Shown: piece after piece, positions 12,920 to 23,619 of the stretch | Layout of the letters: the number at the start of each line of letters is the position of its first letter | How positions within the stretch are numbered: the stretch's first letter is position 1 | From: Cyclina sinensis | Taxonomy: Eukaryota > Mollusca > Bivalvia > Venerida > Veneridae | Assembly: GCA_012932295.1 (NCBI GenBank) | Contig: JAAONU010000002.1 | Coordinates: 23,157,770 to 23,221,769 of the forward strand | DNA length: 64,000 nucleotides | Reading direction: 5' to 3' | Program-made: the position numbers and the translations under genes | Notes under the pieces: generated by a model | Seen by the model: the letters and a program-made list of their open reading frames with translations, nothing else | Databases searched by the model: none | Told to the model about the DNA's origin: nothing

Positions 12920-13440
12920 CGCAAATTGTCGCTCTGTTGTGGGTACTGGCATAAATGCATAGTCCTTTACAAGTTATTTTACTTCACGGGTATGATTTCT
13001 AGTATGGGTATCTAGTCTCCCCTTCTCTCAGTGCAAGATAAGCTGAATTAAGCGAGTACCGCCGCCACCGCAGTATTTTTCTTAAAAAATTGTGAGTGTC
13101 GCTCTATTGTGGGTACTGGCACTCATGCACAGTCCTGTACGAGTTATATCCCTAAAACCCTGGTATCAATTCTTCTGTGGGTACCTTGTCTCCCCTTCCC
13201 TCGGCGCAAGAAAAACAGAAGTACCTGGCTACCAGCGCCGCCGTATTTTGCTTGGTGGCTTTTGTCCGCCTTATTATTTTCACGGGAGGGCTTATGTTCG
13301 CCCTGTCATTTTCACGGGAGGGCTTTTGTCCGCTTTGTCATTTTTAGACGGGCGGCTTTTGTCAGGGAGGGCAAGTACCGCCGCGCCGCTGTATTTTTTG
13401 GTGAAATTTTTCTAAGTGTCATTCTCTTGTGGGTATTTCC
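12920..13440. repeat. Tandem repeat of about 170 bp, 2.5-3 copies
   Basis: GTCGCTCTATTGTGGGTACT (13098) matches GTCGCTCTGTTGTGGGTACT (12928) and a third, shorter copy near 13417. The intervening tctccccttc and GTACCGCCGC segments also repeat. The overlapping frames at 13092-13456 are repeat by-products. Confidence 0.6.
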
Positions 13441-13679
13441 ATCCTTTAAAATTTGAAAAAAAAAACCCTTCATATAGTACCAGGTGCGTATAAATTGTTT
13501 ATAATGTCAGCTTTAAATATACAACGCTCTAATATAACATACCCGAATACCAATGGCAAAGTTAATATCATGTGCCCAGGTTGGCGTTTTGAAATCGCCG
13601 ATCACGGTAACCAGTTGCCAAACCTGACTTTGGAAGAGGCTCCAGAGCTTCCATATGATACACTTTGGTGTTAGGTGAC

Positions 13680-14460
13680 ATGGAATTCAATAAACTGTTT
13701 ACTGCCGCAATAACATGAAGGATGACATGACGGACAGACGACGCAAAATATATCACCTACGGCAGAAAATGATAAAAAAGATATTCTGTGTCAGTTCATT
13801 TAGTGATTTTAAATTTTGTCTGTATTGAAATATACTGTCACTCGTGCCTCCTTTTAACTGACTCCTTCGCCCATTCTTTTAACATGTTGTAAACACTCAC
13901 TTTCTTAAAAATTCAAAGCTCTGTTATATTATGACCTGGTTTCTAAGCACGGTTTTATTTTGTAATCGCACTGTTAAAAGTTGATAAAGTTGATATAAGC
14001 GTAATGCACTATACAAATTTGCATATATTATAACGCTATACTACACTCCTTTGATATCTACACAAAACTGTGATTAGTGTTAATCTTTGATAGTTATCAG
14101 TTTTCATTCAAATCAGAGCATTATTTTTTCATAACGTGTGATATATATTCGTACGACGTTCATATTACGATACAAATTTTTAAATTAAAATTGCATTATT
14201 ACCTGTGACTTAACCTGTACAATGTAGGTCTGTTTAGCTTATTTATTTATTTATTTCTTTATTTTAACTAACGTTATTTGATTTAATGTTAATTTGGTTT
14301 GTGAAAAAAAAAAACTAGTATCACCTAAACCGTTAAACTTGGCATAGCCAAATTAACTAGAGGTTTGCGCCATTTTACACTTGACCACCGCCAACACCAA
14401 GAATATATTTAATTAATGTATAAACTTTGCTACTTTCATTGGAGTTTAAAATTTACAGCC
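13680..14460. other. No gene seen
   Basis: AT-rich intergenic sequence without recognisable exons. Confidence 0.3.
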
Positions 14461-14519
14461 TGTTACATTATTCATAAGAAAAATAATGTAAAATGAAAGT
14501 ACCCATTTGTTTCAGTGGA

Positions 14520-15065
14520 AAAGCAGTCTTTAGCAGAAGTGTATTATGGTCTAGTACATTCCTATAACTGTATAGCATCTTACGGACATGAAAGTCCGTA
14601 ACAGTAAGTACACAATTATAGGAATGTATGCAATAGACCATAACAATAAATAGAACTTCTGACAACTTCGTCAAGGATTCGATTCTTTGGCTTAGTGGTT
14701 AGAGTGTTGGCCTTGGAAACGCTAAGATCGGAGTTCAAATCCCGCTCTGGCTTGTATCTTCAAAGATGTATTGCATTTTTCTGTCACGGACTTTCATGTT
14801 CGTAAGATGGTATTATGGTCTAGTCCATACCTTCCTATAATTGTATAAATACAACCTTTGAAAACTGCGTCAAAGAATCGATTCTTTGGCTCAGTGGTTA
14901 GAGTGTTGACCGTTGATACGCTAAGATCGAAGTTCGAATCCCGCTCTGAGTCTTCTAAGATGTATTGCATTTGTCTGTTACGGAGTTTCATGATCGTAAG
15001 CCGGTGTTACAGTCTAGTGCAAACCTTCTGATTATTGTATAAATACAACCTTTGACAACTGCGTC
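14520..15065 (+). mobile_element. Two tandem copies of a tRNA-derived SINE-like unit
   Basis: GATTCTTTGGCTTAGTGGTT, then GTTAGAG at 14700 and GGAGTTCAAATCCCGCTCTG at 14733, resemble pol III A and B boxes. The whole unit recurs at 14878-14948 with GAAGTTCGAATCCCGCTCTG. Both are followed by a shared tail (TATGGTCTAGT, TTCCTATAATTGTATAAATA). No acceptor stem can be paired, so these are SINE heads rather than tRNA genes. A hairpin-forming inverted repeat (TATGGTCTAGTACATTCCTA and its complement near 14617-14640) precedes the first copy. Confidence 0.5.
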
Positions 15066-15240
15066 AGAGACCTGGACTGGTTAACCAGAGGTCCCGAGTT
15101 CGATCGCCCGCACCTCCACTAAAATTACTAATAGTCCGTCGGATGAGACTTTAAACCGAGGTCCAATGTAACAGTGCTATACACTATACATTGAGCATGC
15201 AAAAGAACCAGGATTGTATCTTGCACTACCCCGAAAACAA
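15066..15240 (+). mobile_element. SINE fragment with tRNA-like head and conserved core
   Basis: CCCGAGTTCGATCGC resembles a B box, and the CGGATGAGACTTTAAACCGA core at about 15138 is shared with the copies at 5215-5345 (reverse) and 51050-51090. The end is A-rich (aaaacaacaacaac). An insertion of a mollusc-type SINE is the simplest reading. Confidence 0.55.
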
Positions 15241-16880
15241 AACAACAACAACACAATAGAAACAAAAAATGTTTTCACAATTGTTATTTGATAAAAGCTT
15301 ATTTATTTAAAAAATGCATAACAGAGTACATACCAGTCTTCGAGATTTGGCCCAACAATAATCATTATTTCTTTATCACGGCCGCCAGATACATTAATTA
15401 AATTCGGCTGCATAGAGGATCTGCTTCAACCAACGAACTTGAATATTGATTATAATGATGCACAACAGGGCTTCCGCTAAGCTTGGCTGAAGTACACACA
15501 CGTGTACAAAAGAAATAACGTAAATAATTAAACAACGATTATAAGGAGGAAAAGGATAGTATGTCATCATAATAAAATGAAAATTTTAAGCCTTGTGCAA
15601 TATCTACGCCTGAAACTTGACACACTTACATCCATTCACACAATAATACAAACTATCTTTTGTGTTGACTGTATTCATTCAGTAATTTCCATTTCTGAAA
15701 AAGCTGTGGTTTCAGCTGTTAGAAATACTGAATAAGGTAATTTCTTTTGGAAACTTCTTGTAAAAAGTAAAAATAATGCCAAATGTACGAGCAAAAAAAA
15801 AATTTTTTGATCTTTTTAAGATTCAGAGTAAATTCAATTCGGCAACTAACAAACAATTCTTACAATTAGATTTTATCCATTAGCCATAACGATATCATAG
15901 TGGTTTGTATTTATCCCGAACGTTCCAGGTTACTTGATTGATTACGTTAACACTCACACAGAAATACCCTTTGATGACCAATTATCTTATGACTTTAAGG
16001 CTTACGGCATATGTCATCACTTCACAAGCTTTGTTAGGAAAATTAACATGTATAACATATATAATTTTCTTCTAAATGCAGAAATGCGAAAAACAAAAAA
16101 CATTTTAGACTCCTTTTCAAATCTATAGATATGCAAACAATTTTGTGAACATGATTTTACCCAAATTGACCAACTCTTTAAATCGGTAGCTAGCCCGATC
16201 TGGTCTTAAAACAACTTTTGTGAATTTATTTGTAGTACACTTTCAGTAAGTGAAAATCATAAGACCATACAAAACTGGCGAAATCAAAATTCTTTCAATA
16301 TAGAAAGACACACGTAATTTCTTATAAAACTTGAGTCTGGCAATAGCTTAAGATTGGTTAAAGATTCAAACCAAAGTTACACTTAAAAATGCTTTCCAGA
16401 GTAATATTGAAAGTTTGTTCTTTGTTACTTCTTTATACTGCTTTTAGAGCTAAATTTCACTTCATGTCGCTTCACTTAAACTTAAGATTTGAAAATCATT
16501 ATGGATTAACTGATATTATTGGTTAATTTTCTCACTTTTTTATTATTTAAGCTGTTTAAACGACTTATCCAAGTGAGTCAAATTAAAATGCAACATTGGA
16601 TAAAAAAATATTTATTTGGCATTTAAAATGCCTAGATTACTGCCAAAAATTACCATTTCCAGGCCAGAGCAAGATACTTAGTCAATAAGAGGCCAGATTG
16701 AGAAAACTTTTTATAAAAGCATGTCACCCGTCATTAAGTATATAATCGACAGGTTAATAAAAAGGAACAACTACAATGAAAACACATCACTCATAACTTT
16801 TGAAATCTTCTGACATTTAAACGAAATTATCAGAACTCAACTTTTTTGAGGGAAAAAAAAGATATTATCATCCAAAAACA
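15241..16880. other. No gene seen
   Basis: AT-rich. The frame at 15934-16128 has no recognisable similarity or splice context. Confidence 0.3.
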
Positions 16881-16885
16881 CAAAA

Positions 16886-16912
16886 TAGAGAGAGAGTGAG
16901 AGAGAGAGAGCC
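16886..16912. repeat. (GA)n microsatellite
   Basis: Short run of AG dinucleotides with one interruption. Confidence 0.85.
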
Positions 16913-17085
16913 GGTATGTATTAATGATAACGTCTAACACCAGGCATTCTCAGCTAACGAACTGACTTGATAAATGTTAAAGCCGATTTTTTCCATTAAA
17001 ATTGAAGAGAAGGTAATATAATATGGAAAAAAAAACATTATATTATGCTTGTTTACGTTATATAAACTGAAAAAAATGTTTCAAC

Positions 17086-17164
17086 CAGGATTTGAACCCA
17101 CGCCCTTTAGATCAGTAAAAATATAAAATGACAGCTCTCCCAACTGAGCTACAGCACTTCCACA
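17086..17164 (-). other. tRNA-like sequence (tRNA pseudogene or SINE head)
   Basis: In reverse complement, TGCTGTAGCTCAGTTGGGAG is a good D-arm/A box and GTGGGTTCAAATCCTGG a good T-arm/B box. The T stem does not pair well, the anticodon arm is irregular (an AT-rich insertion), and no 7-bp acceptor stem closes it. I treat it as a tRNA-derived relic rather than a functional tRNA gene. Confidence 0.35.
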
Positions 17165-18040
17165 CATTATAGTGACAATAATAATTATATAACCATAGTA
17201 TTTACCCCCGGCTAAAGGGGAAACTTTTTACCGATAAATCAATCTATATATTGTGATGTGTTTCTGTCATCAAAAATAGGTCAATAACTTATTTTAGATA
17301 TATTCTGCACAATTACAGCTAAAATTTCAAGATGTAAATACATTTTCTCGTTTTTCGTCGTCGGCCAATCTGTGAGTCAGTGACTAAAATGTACTGATAG
17401 ATTTTCATGTAGATGAGGATACAAGAAACAGAATACTGAAAACTTATCTCTATTTTCTAGAATTAGTAACTTTACCACTGTAACGAGTGTAACAGAGAGG
17501 TGAAAAAGCTATTTTATCGCAACAAAAAACATTAACCTTTCCAAACATAGCCGATGCAGACCGAAACAATCCGAATTCTAACTTTTTACGGGGGGATATA
17601 TCTGCAAGTAACACGTTTTTATTAAATTATGTTCTATCTGTTTTATATACATCGTGGTATATAACAATAAAATCAAAGAAATAATGATTATACACAATCT
17701 GATATGATTCACCAGTCTATCAATTCATTTTTAACCGTGAATTTATGAGTTGAAGAAGCGGTTCTACTTTCTATCCATTTGTTTACATGCCTTATATACA
17801 CACCCTCAACTTTGAAATATATTTTTTCAAAACATGCCAAAAGAATTAAACAAAATTTGCTTTAAATGAAAAGGTTATCCCACTATCTCTATACAGTGAT
17901 TTTTTTTAAACCGTCTGACGAGCCGAAGTTGCCAAAAATATTCGATGAACATAAGGTCGAAGCGTTTTATTTCGACCTTAAGCTCGCTTCGACTTTAGGT
18001 CTATTTTTGCTTGAAAAATTTCGACTTTATATCGTAAACA

Positions 18041-18044
<4 letters not shown>

Positions 18045-18078
<34 letters not shown>
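18045..18078. repeat. (TA)n microsatellite
   Basis: Uninterrupted TA dinucleotides. Confidence 0.9.
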
Positions 18079-18079
<1 letters not shown>

Positions 18080-18277
18080 CATGTCTCTCATAATAACTTA
18101 GTATACTGTTTCTTTAATCATTTAAATATCGCATTATTATTTGTTATTATTTTTTATATTATTTTGGGCCATATGGCTCCCAGACAGACAACTGAAGCAA
18201 ATTAACTCTCTAGCTTGTGTTTTTTTTTCTGGTCACTAATATATAAAACATGCTCTATTAAACTGACCACTAGCTTG

Positions 18278-18790
18278 TGTCTTATTTCGATATGTCATGA
18301 ATGATTATTCACATTACAGCAGTGTAACATCTATGCTAGAAACATTAAAATGGCAAACTCTTGAACAAAGACGCATCTTTTCATCCTTAGTCATGCTATT
18401 TAAAATATCAAGTAACTTAGTAATGGTTGATCATCACCATCTTATTCCAACTATCAGAAAACCTTATAACTATGTTATTCCTCATTCAAGAACCAACTAC
18501 CATTCAACTTCCTTTTTCCCACGAACTATCAGATACTGGAATGCACTACCAACTGAACTCAAGACCTGTGTGAAGCTGTCATCTTTCACATCTGGTCTCC
18601 AAGCTCATATGTTCTAGACGTCATTCAGATTTTACATTTTAATCATTCATGTATGATAGCACGTTTTATCTTTTATCACAGCATGTTGCTGCATGTATTG
18701 TAAAATAGCATTTTAACATTGTCCCCGGCCTCTCAGTGTAATCAGTAATTGATTTTTGAGAGTACGCCCGTAGATGTAGATGTAGATTTC
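18278..18790 (+). mobile_element. 5'-truncated non-LTR retrotransposon: 3' end of the reverse transcriptase ORF
   Basis: The frame 18278-18617 encodes the C-terminal part of a LINE reverse-transcriptase protein. The visible motifs are SVTSMLETLKWQTLEQRR, LVMLFKI, HHLIP and SFFPRTIRYWNALP, the characteristic tail after the RT fingers/palm in CR1- and Jockey-like elements. The catalytic part is missing. A short 3' UTR ends at TAGATGTAGATGTAGAT near 18772-18788, a microsatellite tail typical of such elements. The insert is bracketed by imperfect direct copies of tttctggNcactaat..aaaacatgct (18227-18256 and 18787-18816). Confidence 0.75.
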
Positions 18791-19024
18791 TGGCCACTAA
18801 TTTATAAAACATGCTTTACCAAATGGCCATATCAGTGAAGTTTCCTAATTCATGTCTTTATTTTTCATACTTATGACATCTATGATACAACCTGGCACTA
18901 TTATTTATATCATATTAATGGCTGAATTTTTCACGAACCCGCTTGTGAACAGCTCGACATAGTCGTAACATACGGCACCCAAGATCCGTGTATGAACGTG
19001 CGTTTGTTCGTCTGGATTGGCTTC

Positions 19025-19310
19025 TCATGGCAATAACTTCTTCGTTAATTGCGGGAATTTGATGAGACGTTGTGCCATGTGCAAGACCCACATCCTGAAC
19101 TGGAAGGTCAAGGTCACAGTGATATGTTTATTTATAAAGAGCAAGGTCACACTGACATGTTGATATATAAATCTCGTCTTGACAATAACATCTGAAGTAC
19201 AAAATCCACAAACTTGAAACTTTGTCAGTAGATAAATCTTGATGAGGAATAGTGCAGTGCACAAGAACCGTAACTCTGTCTAATTGATCTTTATAATTAT
19301 TTCCCTTTAT
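19025..19310. repeat. Dispersed repeat of the GGTCAAGGTCACAGTGA type
   Basis: AGGTCAAGGTCACAGTGATA and neighbouring 'gcaagacccacatcc' phrases resemble the long dispersed repeats that fill clam genomes. The minus-strand frame here is not a gene. Confidence 0.35.
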
Positions 19311-20430
19311 TTACTTTTTTGTTCGGAGCAATACTCATGAATAGGATTTTTTTTTAAACTTCACACAGAGATACGGGGCAATAAGAGGAAGACCAGTAAC
19401 TTTCCCTAGCACAGATTTAGATTTTTATCCTTTGTTATTTGGTTTTTTTTTCAATTTCTAAAATTTTTAAAGGGACCTTGTTGAAACTTTACACAATGAT
19501 ATGGGACATTAAGTAGAAGTGCACTGTAGAAGAGAAATAATTATGCAATTCTTTCCTGCTTTAAGATGAGTTCTGTCTAGCTTTTAACTAAATTATTTCT
19601 TGGTATCTTGTGTTTGCTTCACAGTATTACACAAAATCTGAAAAAGTGATTTTGTTTAAACTTGACTCATTGATAGAGGACATTTAGGAGATGCCTTCCA
19701 TTATCATATATTTTTCATTTCTTAGTCCCAGCTCCATAGGCGGCTGCCCATTAGCGGGCTCGACATGCTGCCCATGGGCATTCTAGTTAGTATAATTCGA
19801 TCACATTCTGTATCACTGTAATTCTCCTGTTTTGATTTCAGCACATCTCATCCTGATGTTCAACATATTTTTCCGCTGTATGATGTCTCATGCTTTAGTT
19901 TAGTTATGCACTGCTTAGTATTTGAAGTGAAATGCAAGAATGATTGTCAATTTGAATGGTTTATGTAAGGAAACACTTGAATAAACGTAAAAATTGCCAT
20001 ACTTTTCTGGCAGTGCGTCAACAAAATGTTTCGTAACTTAAAAGTTCAACTAATTGTGTTCTAAAAAGATGGGCTGTATTTTACAAGAGATCGTGGAATA
20101 TCATTAAATGTCAGACTTAATTACAGATATTTTATTCAAGCCTGTAAGCAAATTAAAATGGACAGATATAGTTAAGATAAAAACAAACCCAATATCGTTT
20201 CTTGAAAATGATAAGCCCAGTCAATGCTCAAATTAATTGAGAGAGCTTTTACTGTAAAAAGTTAACGCTAAACATATGCCCTAGGATCCACATTCTTCCT
20301 GTGCAAACACTGACCAGAAACGTAAGAGGTGGTCATTAAGAGTATCACTACAAACCATGTACAATAGATAGAATTGCTTACTTTTGGTCATCTTGATACT
20401 ACTGAAGTTTAATCATTATGAGCAACTGAA
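19311..20430. other. No gene seen; likely upstream intron or flank of the TspO-like gene
   Basis: There is no convincing first exon for the downstream TspO-like gene here. The sequence is AT-rich with low-complexity stretches. Confidence 0.3.
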
Positions 20431-20436
20431 TCTTGA

Positions 20437-21345
20437 CACATATCATATAAGCTGAAGCCTGGTGCACCATATCATATAAGCTGAAGCCTGGCGCACTATA
20501 TCATATAAGCTGAAGCCTGGCGCACCATATCATATAAGCTGAAGCCTGGCGTGTCATATCATATAAGCTGAAGCCTGGCGTGTCATATCATATAAGCTGA
20601 AGCCTGGCGCACCATATCATATAAGCTGAAGCCTGGCGCAAAATATCATATAAGCTGAAGCCTGGCGCACCATATCATATAAGCTGAAGCCTGGCGTGTC
20701 ATATCATATAAGCTGAAGCCTGGCGTGTCATATCATATAAGCTGAAGCCTGGCGCACCATATCATATAAGCTGAAGCCTGGCGCAAAATATCATATAAGC
20801 TGAAGCCTGGCGCACCATATCATATTAACTGAAGCCTAGCGCACCATATCATATAAGCTGAACCCTGGCACACCATATCATATAAGCTGAAGCCTGGTGC
20901 ATCATATCATATAAGCTGAAGTCTAGCGCACCATATCATATAAGCTGAAGCCTGGCGCACCATATCATATAAGCTGAAGCCTGGCGCACCATTTCATATA
21001 AGCTGAATCCTGGCGCAATGTGTCATATAAGCTGAAGCCTGGCGCAGCATATCATATAAGCTGAAGCCTGGCGCACCATATCATATAAGCTGAATCCTGG
21101 TGCAGCATATCATATAAGCTGAAGCCTGGCGCACCATATCATATAAGCTGAAGCCTGGCGTGTCATATCATATAAGCTGAAGCCTGGGGCAGCATATCAT
21201 ATAAGCTGAAGCCTGGCGCAGCATATCATATAAGCTGAAGCCTGGCGCACCATATCATATAAGCTGAATCCTGGCGCAATATATCATATAAGTTGAAGCC
21301 TGGCGCAGCATATCATATCTGCTGAAGCCTGGCGCACCACTCATT
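20437..21345. repeat. 29-bp minisatellite, about 31 copies
   Basis: The unit is CATATCATATAAGCTGAAGC followed by ctggcgcac. The last four bases vary between units (cacc, gtgt, caaa, catc). The order gtgt-gtgt-cacc-caaa-cacc occurs twice running in the first third, so a 145-bp higher-order repeat is present. The array lies about 375 bp upstream of the TspO-like exon. Confidence 0.95.
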
Positions 21346-21720
21346 TCTCCCACATATTGAGATATTTTGCATTTCGATAGGCGTTCAAAGTGTTTCGTAT
21401 TGAAGAAGAACTTTTGTCAGATAGAGGCTTTTGAAGATTGCTGGATAAACGTTTTACTATGTTCAAACAAAGTTATTTGCATTTTACATTATAACATGTA
21501 CAAAATGCAGCCATTGACATATAAGATAAACTTGTATGAAGAACCACATCCTTTTTTTTTTTGTTTTTCCTTTTAAATTTCAACTGTGAACTTGAACTAC
21601 GTCTGAAGTTCTGTACAATGTAAGGTTTTTATTCAATATAGGTTTATATAAAATTTGAATATACGTATGATATAAATTCATCTTCACGAGCCTGTTAAAA
21701 TTCAAGCATTTTTTTTCAGA

Positions 21721-22495
21721 TCTATACGTTTCGGACACTGGTACAATATCTGACAAATACTATATTGAGATCACCCCCGCCGGATGGACCTTCAGTATTT
21801 GGGGCTTCATTTACGCTTGGCAAGCACTCTGGATAATATATGCTATAGTCAATCTCTTCCGGAAGACGGAAAAGGGTCCCTGTTATACCTACCCTGTGCT
21901 TCTTCCGGTTCCTTACCTTGTCAGCTACCTATTCAACCTAGTGTTTAACTGTGGATGGATGATTTCGTTCGACAGGGAGATACTTGAACTTGCATTGGCA
22001 CTCCTTTTCCTTATAACCGTGACTTTATATATCTGTTTTTTCTTCTCATATAGAAGTTTAAATAAGGAAATCGACATTTTAGCCAAACAGGGGCGAAAAC
22101 ACGATGTCTGACTCACGAGATTTTTAGTTCAAAACGGTTTAAGTTTATACGCAACGTGGTGTACCATTGCAACATTACTGAACTTTGCAATTGTTCTTAC
22201 ATATCGCTCCGCACACGACATCAGTCAAAAAGATGCATCAACTACCAGCCTCAGCATTCTAACTGCTATCATCATTGTGTTTTTAGTTGCAGACTGGTTC
22301 TTCACGGACCGGTACACACGCTACACGTTCACGCCCTACATTGTTCTGGTTGTTGCACTTACCGGAAGTCTGGTTAAGAACTACGAAGAGGGAGAGAGAA
22401 ACGCAATATTTACTATTGTTCTGCTTGCTGTGTCAGGAGTTGCTGCAATCGTAAAGACATTTCTGTTGTTTTGGAGACACTGCAGAAAAACCTAA
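21721..22495 (+). pseudogene. TspO-like (tryptophan-rich) multi-pass membrane protein, last exon with an in-frame TGA
   Basis: After a strong acceptor (ttttttttcag at 21710-21720) the frame reads about 258 codons to TAA at 22493-22495. The N-terminal part contains ITPAGWTFSIWGFIYAWQAL, the W/P-rich signature of the TspO/MBR-like fold; hydrophobic segments follow, and the second half has FLVQNGLSLYATW, ATLLNFAIVLTY and several further helices. Only one break exists: TGA at 22109-22111 between KHDV and LTRFLVQNG. The frame is otherwise intact on both sides and both halves look constrained, so a single TGG-to-TGA change (Trp to stop) is likely. It may be a null allele, a young pseudogene or a base error. 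The first exon is not identified upstream. AATAAA lies at 22525-22530. The gene converges with receptor gene D. The family name is inferred from motifs and topology. Confidence 0.6.
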
Positions 22496-22524
22496 GACGG
22501 AGTAAAAATTACGGACACCGATGG

Positions 22525-22530
22525 AATAAA
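22525..22530 (+). promoter_or_regulatory. Poly(A) signal of the TspO-like gene
   Basis: AATAAA lies 30 bp after the TAA stop. Confidence 0.5.
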
Positions 22531-22781
22531 GGTGTGAACGTTCGGTGAACAGGGAAAGGCTTATGGTAATGTGGAATGGACAGCTCCTTCAGAAAAGAGA
22601 TCCAAAGAAACTTTAAGGAAGACTAACCATAGTTGTTTACTCATAATTTCATGATTCGATTTTGTGTTTAATTACTAAAAATGTATTTTTTACAATGTCA
22701 CAAGTATGTGAGTGGTTTCGCCCATTAAATGATAATTCTGACAGTTGAATAATCGCAATAATCCAGATTAACAACTTCCTC

Positions 22782-22787
22782 TTTATT
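22782..22787 (-). promoter_or_regulatory. Candidate poly(A) signal of receptor gene D
   Basis: AATAAA on the minus strand about 440 bp past the TGTATAA end of the gene D tail. It is the first canonical hexamer I see. Confidence 0.35.
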
Positions 22788-23228
22788 GCTTCACGATCGG
22801 ATATCGCTATAAATCATGATTATTGTGTGTTTAGTCTTGCATACGACTTGTCAGTTACCCTGCTTTGTGCAGATTTCTCTTAAGTAACGTTGTAAGTTTG
22901 ATCGCTTCCTGCAGGAGTTAAAATCTGTGTGAAATGCTTCACATGCTTTCTTCCATACAGGTTATCTGTCATCTCCGCTTCTATTGTAAATGTCGCCTTT
23001 TGTTAAATAAACCTTGTCCATCAGTCCAAAATTTCTTTGCTTTAGTTTGTCAACAGATTACTTGCTGGTATTGTAGGTATCATTATCAAGTCTATCTATT
23101 CTGTCGTAAGAATTTCCCGCTTTTATATCTGATCGTGTGCAAAAAACGTTTTAAGGATTTTCGTTTCCTAGTACATTATATGCACTTTCTAAATGACTAT
23201 CTGCAGTCAAACGTCCACATTTCCTCTT

Positions 23229-23619
23229 TTATACACCAGCTTGATCTCTTACAGAGATTTTGTCATATGAACTGTTTGTAGGACAAATATTAGTTGCTGC
23301 GTTGTAATCTGATGCATTAGGTATCATGATAACTCCACTTTCTAGTGAGAAGTCAGGATAGTTATACTCGGTATCGTCCGGAGTGTTCCGGTCAGCTTCT
23401 ACGTTGTACGAGAAGTCGGGATAGTTATACTCGGTAGAATCCGGAGTGTTCCGGTCAGCTTCTACGTTGTACGAGAAGTCAGGATAGTTATACTTGGTAG
23501 AATCCGGAGTGTTCCGGTCAGCTTCTACGTTATACGAGAAGTGGGGATAGTTATACTTGTTGCAATCCTGACCAGGGCCGCTTTCATTCGCCTCTGCTGG
23601 TTTATGCGAGTACTTGCAT
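23229..23619 (-). CDS. Gene D exon 9: cytoplasmic tail with tandem tyrosine units
   Basis: Begins in phase 2 with RCKYSHKPAEANESGPGQDC. It then has three full copies of a 21-residue unit (YNYPDFSYNVEADRN plus TPDST) and a fourth partial one, and ends SSYDKISVRDQAGV before TAA at 23231-23229. The acceptor cttatag fits the frame, whereas an acceptor 24 nt upstream would run into a stop. Confidence 0.8.

Noticed and set aside
13092..13456. Two overlapping plus-strand frames of 107 and 115 codons
   Set aside because: They coincide with a ~170-bp tandem repeat and short phrases repeated inside it.
17086..17164. Functional tRNA gene on the minus strand
   Set aside because: A and B boxes are present but the acceptor and T stems do not pair and the anticodon arm is disrupted.
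20437..21345. CRISPR-like appearance of evenly spaced repeats
   Set aside because: The 29-bp units are contiguous without unique spacers and the genome is eukaryotic. It is a minisatellite.
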